Part shown: in pieces, positions 32,252 through 41,503 of the stretch
Numbering within the stretch: position 1 is the stretch's first letter
Layout: every line of letters begins with the position of its first letter
Source: Pseudoalteromonas undina
GTDB taxonomy: Bacteria > Pseudomonadota > Gammaproteobacteria > Enterobacterales > Alteromonadaceae
Length of the DNA stretch: 64,000 bases
Assembly: GCF_000238275.3 (NCBI RefSeq)
Contig: NZ_AHCF03000003.1
Coordinates: 1,426,001-1,490,000, forward strand
Direction of reading: 5' to 3'
The notes under the pieces: model-generated
The model's input: the letters and a program-made list of their open reading frames with translations, nothing else
Database searches by the model: none
What the model was told of the DNA's origin: nothing
Program-made: the position numbers and the translations under genes

Positions 32252-32579
32252 ATTCATTACTGTGTAGAGTAGATTTATCGACTTCTACACATTCTTTTAA
32301 GACCTTAGTAACCTGCCTACATTTTCTAATCACACCGTCATCTCCTTTTACTAAACTAAATACTGCAGAGTCTATTTTTAAACCTAGCTCTGCAAAAGAA
32401 AATCCGTCCTTATCAACGGGAACTGGCTCAAATGGATTTTCATAAGGAGTAGACCGAGCTGGATTTTTCATCCGCTGATTTTCTTGTGCATTTGAGGCTG
32501 CTTGTCCATCCAACATAACGCCAAAAAATGTACAGCCATTAAGCATCAGCAATAGTGATAAAAAAAATATTTTTTTCAT
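32205..32579 (-). CDS. Small hypothetical lipoprotein
   Basis: 124-residue protein with a clear lipoprotein signal: KK at the N-terminus, hydrophobic core FFLSLLLML, and lipobox LNGC with Cys16. No Asp follows the cysteine, so sorting to the outer membrane by the Lol system is expected. The mature part is hydrophilic with two cysteines (RKCRQ, LKECVE) that could form a disulfide. I do not recognise a family. The 3' end overlaps the fghA end by 47 bases on the opposite strand. Confidence 0.75.
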   Translation of the reverse strand: MKKIFFLSLLLMLNGCTFFGVMLDGQAASNAQENQRMKNPARSTPYENPFEPVPVDKDGFSFAELGLKIDSAVFSLVKGDDGVIRKCRQVTKVLKECVEVDKSTLHSNESKQLKTDDEIISVGL

Positions 32580-32781
32580 GTTTAACCCTTTAGTAGCTTC
32601 AACTTTAACTATTTAGTTAATAGAGTAACTCCATTAAAAAAGTAAAACTGTAAAAATCTGTTAGTAAGTGAAAATTGTTTACAACATAATTTATACTAAA
32701 GTATTTTATTATCACTCTCGCAAAATGATATAATATAACATATAATTAAACTCGTTTTTTCATCCATACCAAAGCATATTT

Positions 32782-33966
32782 ATGTCATTACCTTTATCTC
32801 AAAATCGTTTACACCATATAGACTTACTCCGAGGTCTTATCATTATATTTATGGTGATTGATCACGGCATGTATTATTGTCTAAATTATTCAGTGACCGA
32901 TCCCATGACCATACCAGGAACAGATGCGCTTACTTTTTTCACTCGTTTTATATCGCACTTTTGTGCGCCATTATTTGTATTTTTAGCGGGCCTTTCAGCT
33001 GCGATAACCGAGCATAAATACACTTCCACGCAAGCTTTTTCAAAAAGTTTAATTATACGTGGACTAGTGCTTATATTATTTGAATTTACTATTGTGTCAT
33101 GGTCTTGGAGCTTTAATCCACTGTTTCCAATGTTATACGCTCAGGTTATTTGGGCGATAGGTTGGGGATTTATTATTCTAGGGCTTTTACGCTTAATCGG
33201 TCTGTATGCAATTTTTGCCATGGGCTTAATTTTAGTATTTGGCCACAACTTATTTGATGCCGTCAACTTTGAGCCAAATACAATCGCAAATACGATATGG
33301 TCTATTTTACATCAGAAAAATGTACTCGAACTTCCTTTTAACTTTAAAATTAGAACCACCTACCCCGTAGCTCCTATTGTTGGGTTAATGGCGTTAGCCT
33401 ATTGTGCAGGTGTTTATTACAAAGCCAAGCAATACAGTAACCGAGTTATGGATTATGGCTTAATTTTGGGTGTAAGCTGCCTAGTTTTATATACGCTTTT
33501 GCGTGGCTTTAATCTTTATGGTGACGCGTCAATATTTACGATTAGTGACTCTTATTTACTCACTATAATGTCATTTTTAAACCCGACCAAATATCCACTT
33601 TCCCTGCAGTTTATGTTGTTAACCGTTGGTATAGGCCTAATTATGCTTAAACTATTGAGTAAGCTAAAAAGTGATTTTTCGCCAAAGTTTTTACAAGTAT
33701 TGGGTAAAACCAGTATGTTCTCGTACTTAGCCCACTTGTATTTACTGCATGCAATAAGTTGGTTACTTCTCCCTGTTTTAGGCTTTAGTTTTTCTGATAT
33801 GACTTATGGCGAAACACTGGTGGGTTTACCAACTGGATACGGTATGAGCTATGTTGCAACACTGCTATTTATTGCAGTTGTAATTGGCCTAACAGCCGTT
33901 CTTGCCAATTATTATCTAGCATGGAAGCAAAAAAATAAACACAGTTTAATTGCTAAGTATATTTGA
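32782..33966 (+). CDS. DUF1624/heparan-alpha-glucosaminide acetyltransferase-like membrane protein
   Basis: 394-residue polytopic membrane protein with about ten hydrophobic helices. The N-terminal RLHHIDLLRGLIIIFMVIDHG is the hallmark of the DUF1624/HGSNAT-type acyltransferase fold, with an R/D pair in the first helix and a conserved H. SHFCAPLFVFLAGLSAAI and YLAHLYLLHA fit the same superfamily. It probably moves an acyl group across the membrane; the substrate is unknown. Transcribed alone. Confidence 0.78.
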   Translation: MSLPLSQNRLHHIDLLRGLIIIFMVIDHGMYYCLNYSVTDPMTIPGTDALTFFTRFISHFCAPLFVFLAGLSAAITEHKYTSTQAFSKSLIIRGLVLILFEFTIVSWSWSFNPLFPMLYAQVIWAIGWGFIILGLLRLIGLYAIFAMGLILVFGHNLFDAVNFEPNTIANTIWSILHQKNVLELPFNFKIRTTYPVAPIVGLMALAYCAGVYYKAKQYSNRVMDYGLILGVSCLVLYTLLRGFNLYGDASIFTISDSYLLTIMSFLNPTKYPLSLQFMLLTVGIGLIMLKLLSKLKSDFSPKFLQVLGKTSMFSYLAHLYLLHAISWLLLPVLGFSFSDMTYGETLVGLPTGYGMSYVATLLFIAVVIGLTAVLANYYLAWKQKNKHSLIAKYI

Positions 33967-33975
33967 ACAAACATT

Positions 33976-33998
33976 AAAAAAGGCGCTATAAAAGCGCC
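33976..33998 (-). terminator. Terminator of fabY
   Basis: On the minus strand, GGCGCT / AGCGCC with a five-base loop followed by six T, 21 bases after the fabY stop. It may also work weakly for the converging membrane-protein gene. Confidence 0.82.
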
Positions 33999-34018
33999 TT
34001 GCTAACAAGTATGTGTGC

Positions 34019-35926
34019 TTAGAACATATCTTGATAGGAATTTGTTGTACTAAATGTAATTGCTTTTTCAAAGCCTGGCAGCGTAATGCTGTGCTCATCT
34101 AAAACAATCTCATTTTCATCAATCAAGCCATCACCAAAACGGTAAATTAGCGAGTATTGACCTAAATCGGCTTGCGTTTGGTAAATATGCTGTGCATCTT
34201 TTACTTGGCTATGTTTTTCAACATAGCTGTTCATCAGTGCATCACCATGGCGTTTAGCAAGCATTTGCATGGTTACTTTTGCGCTCAGCACAGTCGCTGT
34301 TGCATTATTTCCACCAAAGCCTTTTGAGTTAATAAACGCAATATCCATATCACCACAATCGTAGTGGCTATTACGAATATCTAAATGTTCGCTGTAAACA
34401 TCGTCGGCTACTTTATCAATGGTGGTAATACCCGGCATAATATTATGACTAAATACACCTAACGTAATCGCAAGCTGATCGCCACTAGCAGGCGCAATAG
34501 TATGGCCTACATAGGCTTTAGGCGCAGTCACTTTCCAGTTATCAATAGCAAATGTTTGCGCTACTTTATGATAAATTAAAGATTCAGTAACACGATTTTG
34601 TGGCGTACTTGAGCCGTGCGCTAAAATAAAGCTACGTTGTTGCAGTGCCTCTTTACCTAACAAGCTAGTAGCAAGTGCTGCTGATTTCGCCATGGTGATG
34701 TAATTGCCAGGCCCAGGTGAGGTAATTGACTTTTTAACTCCATCGGCATTCACAAATACATCCGGCACACTGCCCATAATATCTGCACCGAGTTCCAGAG
34801 CCAGTGCATCATCCATTAATATAGCAACCTGAGCCCCCTCACCTAAGGTAAAACCGCAGTTCTCACCAAATGGACGACTACTTTTACGGTAATCAGGCTC
34901 ATCATCATTGGTTAAATTATCTAAACGGCGCAAACCTTCAATATTAGCCAGCGCACTCATATTACCAAAACCTTCAACCACTTCTGGAGTAATCGCACAT
35001 TCAACACTGGCAACCACTGCAACACGGGTACGACCAGCTTGAATATCGTTAACGGCAGCGCGCAAGTTATATAAAAATGTGGCACATGCGCCTGAAGTTG
35101 AAAAAGTCGTCCCCACATTCCCAGTAACATAGGCGTTAATAAAATCGGTCGACATCGTATTTAAACCCAGCGCTAACTGTTTAGTACTAACACGATCGCC
35201 CTGCTGACGCGCTTTAACTAAACCACCTAAGCCTTTATCATCCATTTGACCAATAACCGATGCTGAATAGGTACCAATTTTATCTGGCTCTACGCTATTC
35301 ATAATATGTTGCCAATCAAGTCCTGTTGATTTTATTGCATCGGTGGCAGCAAATATGGTCGCTTGTAAACCGCGCGGCTGGTAGCGGCTGTTATACATAA
35401 TGGCAGGATCAAACCCGGTTGGAAATTGCCCAGCCGACTTAATCGGGTTATCACGGGTTGAGTCATGTTTTACATCTAGCTCAGCAGCAATCGTGACTTT
35501 TACTTTTTTATTATCAAGGTCATCTATTTGCCAGTTGCTTGGTAAAGGCGATGGTAAGTCACGACGACGTGTTTCAAACACAATTGCACTATCATCTGAA
35601 GCCGTTAAAGTCATTTTTTGCTGCCAAGGTGTGGCATCAACGTCAAAATGTTCTTTTTCAATTTTTCGAATTAATGTACCAGCAATAATTTGCTCACCAA
35701 AGCGTGCTTCAATGTCGCTTTGCTCAACATGATTACCTTGGCTGTCTTCAAGTTGGCCGTTTACTGTAGTCACTAAGTTCATTAATGTGGCAAGGCCTAA
35801 AAACGTTTCTTGGCGAGCTTGCGCCGCTAAGCTATCTAACACGATACGACGATAACCTTGATGAAAAGAAGTACGGCCAGCGGCATTAATGCCTCCCATG
35901 CCTACAATAACGGGTAATGCAGTCAT
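34019..35926 (-). CDS. fabY: Beta-ketoacyl-ACP synthase FabY-type
   Basis: Condensing enzyme with thiolase fold. At 635 residues it is much longer than FabB/FabF (~410) and tracks what I recall of Pseudomonas aeruginosa FabY (PA5174), which starts fatty-acid synthesis by condensing acetyl-CoA with malonyl-ACP. Catalytic residues are visible: Cys281 in STSGACATFLYNL, His in ILAHGSSTPQNRV and His in AYVGHTIAPASGDQL. The first ~180 residues (GMGGINAAGRTSFHQGYRR) and the C-terminal ~90 (LIYRFGDGLIDENEI) are the FabY-specific extensions. Single gene with its own terminator, divergent from a GlxA-like regulator. Confidence 0.88.
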   Translation of the reverse strand: MTALPVIVGMGGINAAGRTSFHQGYRRIVLDSLAAQARQETFLGLATLMNLVTTVNGQLEDSQGNHVEQSDIEARFGEQIIAGTLIRKIEKEHFDVDATPWQQKMTLTASDDSAIVFETRRRDLPSPLPSNWQIDDLDNKKVKVTIAAELDVKHDSTRDNPIKSAGQFPTGFDPAIMYNSRYQPRGLQATIFAATDAIKSTGLDWQHIMNSVEPDKIGTYSASVIGQMDDKGLGGLVKARQQGDRVSTKQLALGLNTMSTDFINAYVTGNVGTTFSTSGACATFLYNLRAAVNDIQAGRTRVAVVASVECAITPEVVEGFGNMSALANIEGLRRLDNLTNDDEPDYRKSSRPFGENCGFTLGEGAQVAILMDDALALELGADIMGSVPDVFVNADGVKKSITSPGPGNYITMAKSAALATSLLGKEALQQRSFILAHGSSTPQNRVTESLIYHKVAQTFAIDNWKVTAPKAYVGHTIAPASGDQLAITLGVFSHNIMPGITTIDKVADDVYSEHLDIRNSHYDCGDMDIAFINSKGFGGNNATATVLSAKVTMQMLAKRHGDALMNSYVEKHSQVKDAQHIYQTQADLGQYSLIYRFGDGLIDENEIVLDEHSITLPGFEKAITFSTTNSYQDMF

Positions 35927-36054
35927 AATTTACCTTTAAAATGCGTGTTATAAGAATATGACATTAGTTTAATTGGATTATAGAGACGTCTTTGTGCTTT
36001 AATAGCCAAATAAGCGGCATAAAAGGCCAAAAACAACTGGTCGGAGCATTCACA

Positions 36055-37065
36055 ATGAGCAACAACCCATTAACTCCCCCCATAAATATTGGTATCGCAG
36101 TGTTTGAGCATTTGTTGGTAACCAGTCTCACATTACCGATTGAGATGCTGCGTGCGGGTGAGGCTTTTGCTAAAGGCCATAGTGATAAAAATAACTTTAA
36201 ACCTCTGGCTATTCATTTAGTGGCTAAAAATAGTGATGCCATTAAGACGCGAACTGGACTATCGATTATTCCTGATTGTACTAGCGAAAACTCACCTTAT
36301 TGCGATTTAGTTATTGTGCCTGGTATTTGGCGTAACCCTCGCCCGGTGATACGCGCTAATCAACAATTAGTCACTTGGCTGATCGAGAGCTTTACCGTAG
36401 GAAGTCATATAATTGGAGTAGGCACAGGTAATTGTTTTGTTGCAGAGGCTAGTTTACTTGACGGACATCCCGCTACTACCCATTGGCATTATGCTAAACA
36501 GTTTAAGCATGACTACCCTAATGTAAGTTTAAAACCTGATTTTTTTATCACCCAGTCAGAACGTATGTATACCGTAGCCAGTTTAAATGCACTTGCTGAT
36601 GTTATCGTACATATTATTAGTCAATATTATGGTAAGGAAGCGGCACAACATGTGGAGCGCAACTTTTCCCATGAAATTCGTAAACCCTATGAAGATCAAC
36701 GTTACTTAGAGGGAGCAGTAGATAGACACCCAGATGAGCTGATTGCACAAATACAGTTTTGGTTAAAAACCAATCTAGCCAGTGAGCTCAACTTACAGGA
36801 GGTTGCGGCTCAATTTAGTCTAAGTTATCGCACCTTTACCCGTCGCTTCAGAAGTGCCACTAACCAAAGTCCAATCGAATATTGGCAACAATTACGAGTA
36901 GAAGGCGCCAAAGATTTATTGGCATCTTCTAATTTATCGATTCAGGAAGTTGCTTTAGAGGTTGGCTATAATGACCAAGGGCATTTAACCCGAGTATTTA
37001 AAAAAGTATTACGCCAAACACCCAGCGAATACCGTAAAGTCGTGCGACGAAAATTATTTGGTTAA
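36055..37065 (+). CDS. GlxA-type AraC family regulator with DJ-1/GATase1-like domain
   Basis: 336-residue regulator. The N-terminal DJ-1/PfpI-like domain covers ~5-190 (INIGIAVFEHLLVTSLTLPIEMLRAG, VPGIWRNPRPV, VGTGNCFVAEASLL); the elbow is GTGN with a cysteine after it. A C-terminal AraC double HTH (~225-330) contains LQEVAAQFSLSYRTFTRRFRSATNQSPIEYWQQLR and VALEVGYNDQGHLTRVFKKVLRQTPSEYR. I chose the ATG at 36055, with GGAG eight bases before it, over an earlier in-frame start at 35992. It is divergent from fabY, so it may regulate it; no operator is evident. Confidence 0.85.
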   Translation: MSNNPLTPPINIGIAVFEHLLVTSLTLPIEMLRAGEAFAKGHSDKNNFKPLAIHLVAKNSDAIKTRTGLSIIPDCTSENSPYCDLVIVPGIWRNPRPVIRANQQLVTWLIESFTVGSHIIGVGTGNCFVAEASLLDGHPATTHWHYAKQFKHDYPNVSLKPDFFITQSERMYTVASLNALADVIVHIISQYYGKEAAQHVERNFSHEIRKPYEDQRYLEGAVDRHPDELIAQIQFWLKTNLASELNLQEVAAQFSLSYRTFTRRFRSATNQSPIEYWQQLRVEGAKDLLASSNLSIQEVALEVGYNDQGHLTRVFKKVLRQTPSEYRKVVRRKLFG

Positions 37066-37194
37066 GTTTTAACTAAACCGTGTTCACTTTTGATGGTTAG
37101 CAAAGATTGATATAGCCTTGATTAGATTTTTTTATATATATAAATTATAGTATTACGCATGAAGCGTGGTGAAATTAATACAGGGAGATAGCTG

Positions 37195-38424
37195 ATGGAT
37201 AAACTTACCAATCTGCTTGTCGATCAACAAAGCAACGCATCCATTGAGGCTAAACTAGCTGACTTACTCGCGTTAGTTCGCAAACATTTAGATATGGATG
37301 TTGCTTTTATATCTGAATTTATTAACGATGAGCGGGTTTTTAAAGTGGTCGATAATCCCTCTGAAAACCAAATTGTTAAAGTGGGTAATGCCGATCCGAT
37401 TAATGAAACGTATTGTCAAAAAATCACCGATGACAAGCTTAGTCCTATTATTACTAATACCAACGCAAACCCAATAACCAAGGCTATGCCCGTAACCGAA
37501 AAGTTAGGTATAGGCGCCTATATCGGTGTACCTATCAACCTGTCAAACGGTAAATTATACGGTACTTTTTGTTGTTATAAATCACACCATGATGAGAGCT
37601 TGAACGATCGCGATTTATCGTTTTTAAATATTATTTCGGAAATAGCGACTGGCTTAATTGAAAAAAACTTATCAAAAAGTATATCGCGTAATCACGCCAA
37701 GTCAGCTATTGAGCAAATTATTAGCGATAATGATATTAGTATCTACTTTCAACCTATTTTTAGTTTAAAAAATAATAAAGTTGCAGGTTTTGAATCACTT
37801 GCTCGATTTTTTACTACGCCTTATAAAACTCCTGATGTATGGTTTAAAGAAGCAAAAAAGGTTGGCTTAAATGAAGCATTAGAAATGCTAGCCATTAAAA
37901 ATGCAGTCACCAACATAGCCAAATTTAATAATTCAACTTACATTGCCATTAATTGCTCACCATCGCATATCCTAAGCGGTGCACTTAAAAATACATTACA
38001 AAACATTGACTGCACTAGGCTAGTATTAGAAATTACTGAGCATTCGCCAATTTCCGACTACGAAAAAATGCGAGCTGCACTTAGGCCTCTCAGAAACAAA
38101 GGCCTTCGCTTGGCTATTGACGATGTAGGCGCAGGCTTTTCGTCATTTCAGCATATTTTAGAGCTTGAAGCCGATATTATTAAATTAGATATCAGCCTCA
38201 CACAGAATATAAACACTGATGATCGTAAGTTTTTGCTAGCAAAAGCACTGTGTGGGTTTGCAAAAGCAATCGACTGCACCATCGTTGCCGAAGGAATTGA
38301 AACTGAAGAAGAACTCAACTCGTTAAGAAAGCTCAATGTAGATAGTGTGCAAGGTTATTTTATTGGCCGCCCCGCAGCAATTAACGATGCACTTAGTTTG
38401 TTAAACGCAACTCTACCAGCATAA
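37195..38424 (+). CDS. GAF-EAL cyclic-di-GMP phosphodiesterase
   Basis: 409 residues. A GAF sensor domain spans about 18-155 (DMDVAFISEFINDERVF, LGIGAYIGVPI, GTFCCYKS). An EAL domain spans 172-405. The signature is ESL with Glu200 (AGFESLARF). The other metal/catalytic residues are present: NCSPSHI, LEITEH, AIDDVGAGFSS, KLDISL, AEGIET and the C-terminal VQGYFIGRP. It is therefore probably an active phosphodiesterase despite the ESL variant. The GAF ligand is unknown. Together with the GGDEF protein at 22.3 kb it shows c-di-GMP signalling. Confidence 0.88.
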   Translation: MDKLTNLLVDQQSNASIEAKLADLLALVRKHLDMDVAFISEFINDERVFKVVDNPSENQIVKVGNADPINETYCQKITDDKLSPIITNTNANPITKAMPVTEKLGIGAYIGVPINLSNGKLYGTFCCYKSHHDESLNDRDLSFLNIISEIATGLIEKNLSKSISRNHAKSAIEQIISDNDISIYFQPIFSLKNNKVAGFESLARFFTTPYKTPDVWFKEAKKVGLNEALEMLAIKNAVTNIAKFNNSTYIAINCSPSHILSGALKNTLQNIDCTRLVLEITEHSPISDYEKMRAALRPLRNKGLRLAIDDVGAGFSSFQHILELEADIIKLDISLTQNINTDDRKFLLAKALCGFAKAIDCTIVAEGIETEEELNSLRKLNVDSVQGYFIGRPAAINDALSLLNATLPA

Positions 38425-38426
38425 AA

Positions 38427-38448
38427 AACGCCACTATTTAGTGGCGTT
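38427..38448. terminator. Shared terminator overlapping the mgtC-like stop codon
   Basis: The stem AACGCCACT-ATTT-AGTGGCGTT follows the EAL stop and contains the TAA of the converging MgtC-like gene (38438-38440). The A-run at 38423-38428 gives a U-tract on the minus strand. The two genes end only 13 bases apart and use the same hairpin. Confidence 0.75.
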
Positions 38449-38950
38449 CGCTATCTGTACCGTCTTTTCGATAATAACGTTTGTGATAACTTTTTACTTT
38501 AGCGTGCACACCTTTGCTAAGACTTTTAAACTTAGCTTCGAGCACATCAACACCATATAAAATACCAACCACCAATATAGAAAGCTTAATTGCTGCACCT
38601 AGGTTTTCGGTTGCGATCATCACCCCAATAGACGCAAGCACCCAAATAGTAGCCGCTGAGGTAACCCCTACCACGGCACCGTCTTTTGCTAGCATAACGC
38701 CTGCGCCTAAAAAGCCAATACCCGTGATTATTTGCCCCACTACACGAGAATGATCAATCACATCTCCTTGTAAGTTAAACGCCGTTGATAAAAACAAATA
38801 TGTACCTAAGGTTATTAACGCTGATGTGCGAATACCTACGGGTTTGCCGCGCAATTGGCGCTCTATACCAATAATAGCGCCACAAAAAGCAGCGGTGCCG
38901 ATGGCTGCCCATGAGTAAGGCGCTACGTCGATAAAATCTAAAAATGTCAC
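38438..38950 (-). CDS. MgtC/SapB family membrane protein
   Basis: 170-residue membrane protein with four hydrophobic helices in residues 10-130 and family motifs AAFCGAIIGIERQLRGKPVGIRTSALITLG, GQIITGIGFLGAGVM and GVTSAATIWVLASIGV. It has a short basic tail rather than the long C-terminal ACT-like domain of Salmonella MgtC, so it is the short SapB-like type. Its role may involve Mg2+ limitation or membrane potential. It lies 13 bases downstream of the GNAT/C39 gene, in the same direction as rimK-GNAT/C39. Confidence 0.88.
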   Translation of the reverse strand: MTFLDFIDVAPYSWAAIGTAAFCGAIIGIERQLRGKPVGIRTSALITLGTYLFLSTAFNLQGDVIDHSRVVGQIITGIGFLGAGVMLAKDGAVVGVTSAATIWVLASIGVMIATENLGAAIKLSILVVGILYGVDVLEAKFKSLSKGVHAKVKSYHKRYYRKDGTDSERH

Positions 38951-38963
38951 TTAATATCCTAAT

Positions 38964-40109
38964 CTATTTTACTTTACCAATAGCAACTGCCGTTCTGAGC
39001 CTTTGGCTACCAAATGCCGACATTTTACTAAAGTCGCTACGTGCAATTGGTACGTACTGACAATCTATTGCTAGCTGGTTATCTTTTCCAGGCTCGCAAA
39101 ATGGGTCATGTACGTAAACACAATGTGCATCTAAATGGGTTACACACACCCAGTGCGGTGATTTTTTACCATCAAACCGATACGTACTAATTAACAGCAA
39201 CACACTAAACCCCTGACTCAACCAGTTTTCTATGTCAGTTAATTCAACATCTTTTTGTGTAACTGAAATATTTGCCGCTGCAATACCCTCAACAAACTGT
39301 TGATGAACCGTGGCCAATACTGATTTTTTGTTATCACTGCGAACCCCATCTAAAAATAATGGTTCAGATGTATTAACAATTACCTCACTTGTAAAACCGC
39401 GTTTATTTGCAGCCAGTGCCAAGCCAAATGGGTGACAACCGCCATGCCCAGAGGTCATAAAAATCGTGGTGCCTTCACGCCACAAAGCTAATTCATGTGA
39501 CTGACTCAGCTCTGTGTTTGAGTCAAGAGCAGCCATTGCCATTAATAACGCAGCAGGGCCACAGGTAAACTCGGTGGTTTGCTGATACCATGGCGTTAAA
39601 CGCTCAACCTGCAACTCACTGGTTTGGCGAATATTTTTTTGCATGCGTAAGGCATCACTGTGATCGTCATAATAATCACTGTATTGACCAAATACGCGAT
39701 ACCCCACACTTTTATAAAGCCCAATGGCGCTGTCGTTATTTACTGCAACTTCTAGGCGCAAATAAATACGTCCACGCTCACTGGTCGCTTTTTCAAGTTC
39801 ATTGAGTAATTTTTTGGCTATGCCCTTGCCCTGCATTGTTGGTAATACGGCTAACGAATACAAACGCGCTAAACGCGTGCCTTTATGGCACCACACTAAG
39901 CCATAGCCACATAGTTGCGCATTTTGCTCAGCAACTAATAAAATCCCATGTTTAGCCCCAAGCCAGCGCTTTAAACTACGCGCACTTAGCTTATCGTTAC
40001 TAAAGCAAGTATTTTCAAGCGCCACCAACGCCTTTAAGTCAGTGGTTATTGCAGGGCGAATAACTAGCTTGGTCGTCACTGTTACTTTTTCAGCCAAAGC
40101 AATAGGCAT
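38964..40109 (-). CDS. Fused GNAT acetyltransferase / C39-like cysteine peptidase
   Basis: 381 residues with two domains. An N-terminal GNAT fold covers ~15-160: acetyl-CoA loop VLPTMQGKGIAKKLL (residues 88-102), then NDSAIGLYKSVGYRVFGQYSDYY, typical of RimI. A papain-like C39 domain (DUF3335 type) covers ~170-378, with candidate triad Cys183 (TTEFTCGPAALLMAM), His319 (SPHWVCVTH) and Asp335 (YVHDPF). Its ATG shares one base with the rimK-like stop codon (TAATG), so the two are coupled. The fusion beside an ATP-grasp ligase suggests coordinated modification and cleavage of a protein or peptide. The substrate is unknown to me. Confidence 0.85.
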   Translation of the reverse strand: MPIALAEKVTVTTKLVIRPAITTDLKALVALENTCFSNDKLSARSLKRWLGAKHGILLVAEQNAQLCGYGLVWCHKGTRLARLYSLAVLPTMQGKGIAKKLLNELEKATSERGRIYLRLEVAVNNDSAIGLYKSVGYRVFGQYSDYYDDHSDALRMQKNIRQTSELQVERLTPWYQQTTEFTCGPAALLMAMAALDSNTELSQSHELALWREGTTIFMTSGHGGCHPFGLALAANKRGFTSEVIVNTSEPLFLDGVRSDNKKSVLATVHQQFVEGIAAANISVTQKDVELTDIENWLSQGFSVLLLISTYRFDGKKSPHWVCVTHLDAHCVYVHDPFCEPGKDNQLAIDCQYVPIARSDFSKMSAFGSQRLRTAVAIGKVK

Positions 40110-41503
40110 TAGCCGCGGCCTCGTGCTTCTAACCGCTGTTTAAACTCATCCATTATGATCATGTATAGCTCGTCACCTAAGTAACCATCTTCTACTTTGT
40201 GATCAATGCTCGGGTTGTCGTTTACTTCCAATACATACGCACGACCTTGGTGCTCTTTAACATCTACACCGTATAAACCTTTACCCACTGTTTTGCAGGC
40301 CTTTAAAGCAGCGTCTAACACAGCTTTTGGTAACTCAAAGGTTGGTAGAGTTTCAAAGCCACCGGAAAAAAACCGTTTTGCGTCATGGTTGTATATTTGC
40401 CAATGGTTACGCGCCATTAAATAACGACATGCATAAATAGCACGACCATTAAGTACCCCTACGCGCCAATCGTATTCGGTGTACATGTACTCTTGTGCCA
40501 ATACCAACGCACTCAGTGCGAATAATTCACTAAGCTTAGCTTCTAATTCATCACGATTAGCAACTTTATAAACGCCTTTTGAAAACGATCCTTCTGGCAT
40601 TTTTAATACCAGCGGATAAGTAAATGCTGCTTCTAATTGTTCAAGCGTTTGGACTGATTGATCAGCCACAACTAGCGTTTTTAAGCTCGGTACTTTTTGA
40701 TAATTAAATGCATCATGTAAGTACACTTTGTTACAGCACCGTAAAATAGACTCCGCATCGTCAATCACCACTAAACCAAGGCTTTGCGCTTTACTTGCAA
40801 GGCGGTAGGTTGGGTGATCAATCGCTGTTGTTTGACGAATAAACAACGCATCAAATTGGGCAATATTATCTATTTCCTCAAAGCTGAGTGCTTTTGCGTT
40901 AATACCATGTTTCGCTGCTGCTTTTATAAAGCGAGCTATTGCATCTTTATCACTTGGCGGTACTTTCTCGTTATGATCAACCAAGATCGCCATATCCCAA
41001 CGAAAACGGCGTTCTACTTTACCAATACGCCATTGCGTTTGGGTAAACTCATTGAGCTTTTCAATAAACGCAGCATATTGTTGCTCACTTAATGAGGTTA
41101 AAGAGCCTTGTTGCAATAAACCTTGCTGATCGACAAATAAAATAGGAGCTGGGTATTGTTTAAATACCGATTTAGCCGCTTTACCTTGTAATTCGTTTAG
41201 AGCATTACCAAAATAAACTGCGCCATCAATATGCCCAGTATTTAAAATAGGTGCTTGTCCACTTCTAAGCGCGTTTATTGTTTTAACGCTTGGTAATACT
41301 TGGTGTTTGCGGGCTTCTGCAAGCAATGAACAATAATAACCCTTACTCAAGTATTGGCTTGAGTCGCATAAATTAATAATGCGGGTTTTAGGTTCGTTAC
41401 GTTTGGGGTAATCTCGTAAATAGGTGTCAAATGTAATTACATTTTCAAATGAAAGAGCAACTGCTTGCTCATTGTTATCAACCACAATTAAGGTTTTAAA
41501 CAC
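40109..41503 (-). CDS. RimK-like ATP-grasp ligase with RLAN domain
   Basis: 464-residue ligase. The N-terminal ~150 residues are the RimK-like ATPgrasp N-terminal (RLAN) domain (LRDYPKRNEPKTRIINLCDSSQYLSKGYYCSLLAEARKHQVLPSV). The ATP-grasp core is ~230-455, with VLKMPEGSFSKGVYKV as ATP-binding loop, EYDWRVGVLNG, and the metal-binding LEVNDNPSIDH. The family joins glutamate or similar amino acids to a carboxylate or protein tail. This long type travels with the GNAT/C39 fusion seen directly downstream. The target is not known to me. First gene of a three-gene run. Confidence 0.87.
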   Translation of the reverse strand: MFKTLIVVDNNEQAVALSFENVITFDTYLRDYPKRNEPKTRIINLCDSSQYLSKGYYCSLLAEARKHQVLPSVKTINALRSGQAPILNTGHIDGAVYFGNALNELQGKAAKSVFKQYPAPILFVDQQGLLQQGSLTSLSEQQYAAFIEKLNEFTQTQWRIGKVERRFRWDMAILVDHNEKVPPSDKDAIARFIKAAAKHGINAKALSFEEIDNIAQFDALFIRQTTAIDHPTYRLASKAQSLGLVVIDDAESILRCCNKVYLHDAFNYQKVPSLKTLVVADQSVQTLEQLEAAFTYPLVLKMPEGSFSKGVYKVANRDELEAKLSELFALSALVLAQEYMYTEYDWRVGVLNGRAIYACRYLMARNHWQIYNHDAKRFFSGGFETLPTFELPKAVLDAALKACKTVGKGLYGVDVKEHQGRAYVLEVNDNPSIDHKVEDGYLGDELYMIIMDEFKQRLEARGRG

